A DNA stretch of 7,214 nucleotides from an uncultured Rhizobiaceae group bacterium (GTDB taxonomy: Bacteria; Pseudomonadota; Alphaproteobacteria; Rhizobiales; Rhizobiaceae): contig CAJQOR010000094.1 in the NCBI GenBank assembly GCA_905479965.1, positions 1-7,214 of the forward strand, written 5' to 3'. Below the pieces are notes generated by a model that saw only the letters and a program-made list of their open reading frames with translations, did not search any database and was not told where the DNA came from. The translations under genes and the position numbers were made by a program. This document shows, one piece after another, positions 6,637-7,214 of the stretch (positions are counted from its first letter, which is position 1; each line of letters begins with the position of its first letter).

Positions 6637-6656
6637 TACCCCTTTTTTAAAGGGTA
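6637..6656 (+). other. Small leader hairpin just before the ribosome site
   Basis: TACCC (6637-6641) can pair with GGGTA (6652-6656), with a bulged C and TTT/AAA pairs inside. It ends 7 bases before the GGAGG at 6664-6668, so it could affect translation of the next gene. The stem is short and may be incidental. Confidence 0.3.
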
Positions 6657-6674
6657 CGAAATTGGAGGATACTC

Positions 6675-7214
6675 ATGACGAATTCTCGTCTCAGTGCGCA
6701 TTTTGATGCGCTATTAAAACATTCAACATCACTCATCGCTGCAGTTGCAATTGGCGTTTTGACAACAGCTACAAGTGTTTCGATAGCAAATGCAGAAGAT
6801 AAATCGGTAAAGGTCGGATTTGTAACGTTCTTGTCCGGTGGTGCCGCGGGTCCATTTGGCGTCCCAGCGCGCAATGCTGCGGAGCTTATGATCCAGTCTA
6901 TTAATTCCGGTTCGGTTCCAGCACCTTACAATAGTGCAGGGGTTGGCGGCGCGATGATCGACCCGATTTTTGTGGATGAAAATTCAAAGCAGAAAAATGC
7001 TGACTATCTCAAGCTTGTTGAAAAAGATGGTGTTGATATGGTCGTTGGTTATATCTCCTCAGGCAGCTGTAAGGCGATTGCACCAGAGGCAGAAAAAGCA
7101 AAGAAATTAACAATTCTGTTTGATTGTGGAACACCTCAAATTTTTGAGGAAATTGTCACAGACCCTAAATATACGTTCCGGACAGGGGGGCACGCAACAA
7201 TGGATAATGTTGCT
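6675..7214 (+). CDS. ABC-type substrate-binding protein (Leu/Ile/Val-binding fold), 3' end beyond window
   Basis: The ATG at 6675, with GGAGG 6 bases upstream, opens a frame of 180 codons that runs off the window, about half of a typical 380-430-residue family member. A long signal peptide (basic/polar start, hydrophobic core at about 18-36) ends in IANA, with cleavage likely after residue 40. The mature start VKVGFVTFLSGGAAGPFGVPARNAAE, then PIFVDENSK (97-105) and MVVGYISSGSCKAIAPEAEK (122-141) place it in the Peripla_BP_6 family of periplasmic receptors for ABC importers. Cys132 and Cys151 (LFDCGTP) could form a disulfide. It is clearly different in sequence from the binding protein at 5156, sharing only the fold pattern. 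It probably begins a transporter operon with permease and ATPase genes to the right, controlled by the D3/D4 dyads. The ligand is unknown. Confidence 0.9.
   Translation, partial: MTNSRLSAHFDALLKHSTSLIAAVAIGVLTTATSVSIANAEDKSVKVGFVTFLSGGAAGPFGVPARNAAELMIQSINSGSVPAPYNSAGVGGAMIDPIFVDENSKQKNADYLKLVEKDGVDMVVGYISSGSCKAIAPEAEKAKKLTILFDCGTPQIFEEIVTDPKYTFRTGGHATMDNVA

Larger units (their letters stand above)
6389..6674. other. Regulatory gap between the two binding-protein genes
   Basis: This 286-base stretch holds the dyad pair D3/D4 in its first third, then about 186 bases before the next start codon. I see no strong hairpin with a T run after 6388, so no convincing terminator for the kinase operon. 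I also found no -24/-12 sigma-54 promoter (GG-N10-GC). A 38-codon open frame at 6534-6650 lacks a ribosome site and is not called. The length of the leader leaves room for other control elements. Confidence 0.6.

Noticed and set aside
6534..6650. Plus-strand open frame of 38 codons in the leader before the second binding protein
   Set aside because: No ribosome site precedes its ATG, and the peptide has no recognisable motif; an open frame of this length can arise by chance.
6489..6674. Sigma-54 (-24/-12) promoter before the second binding-protein gene
   Set aside because: I looked for GG-N10-GC with TGGCAC/TTGC-like context. The closest stretch, around 6560-6580, has the wrong spacing, and the regulator lacks GAFTGA.

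Overview
This 7.2 kb window looks like a chromosomal stretch from a Gram-negative proteobacterium, most likely a free-living alphaproteobacterium. That placement is an inference from the gene families, two Sec-exported binding proteins, an NtrC-like regulator without a sigma-54 loop, and moderate base composition judged by eye. No rRNA, tRNA, CRISPR array or insertion sequence was seen.

Left part (1-1700, minus strand): a TetR-family repressor of the AcuR/NemR type is followed by a class III (CaiB/BaiF) CoA transferase that runs off the left edge. The same 20-base sequence, containing the dyad TAGAC-N5-GTCTA, occurs in front of both genes. At both sites it overlaps a promoter-like -10 box (TCTAAT), so the repressor probably controls itself and the CoA transferase. 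The family suggests acrylate or another reactive electrophile as inducer; the substrate is not shown.

Middle part (about 2050-6388, plus strand): after a gene-free gap of about 490 bases comes a tightly coupled three-gene operon. It encodes a membrane histidine kinase with a Cache-like periplasmic domain, an NtrC-type response regulator, and an exported substrate-binding protein of the Leu/Ile/Val-binding fold. Both junctions are 4-base ATGA overlaps. The regulator has its ATPase motifs but has lost GAFTGA (it reads GSLPGL), so it probably does not drive sigma-54 promoters.

Right part (6389-7214, plus strand): a 286-base gap leads to a second, different Leu/Ile/Val-type binding protein that runs off the right edge, probably the first gene of an ABC uptake operon.

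The main discovery candidate links the middle and right parts. Two tandem dyads of the form GAGCG-N5-CGCTC, about three helical turns apart, precede the kinase operon, and a second such pair precedes the downstream binding-protein gene. The simplest model is a three-component sensor (binding protein, kinase, regulator) that controls its own operon and the neighbouring transporter by binding these dyads, probably at sigma-70-type promoters.
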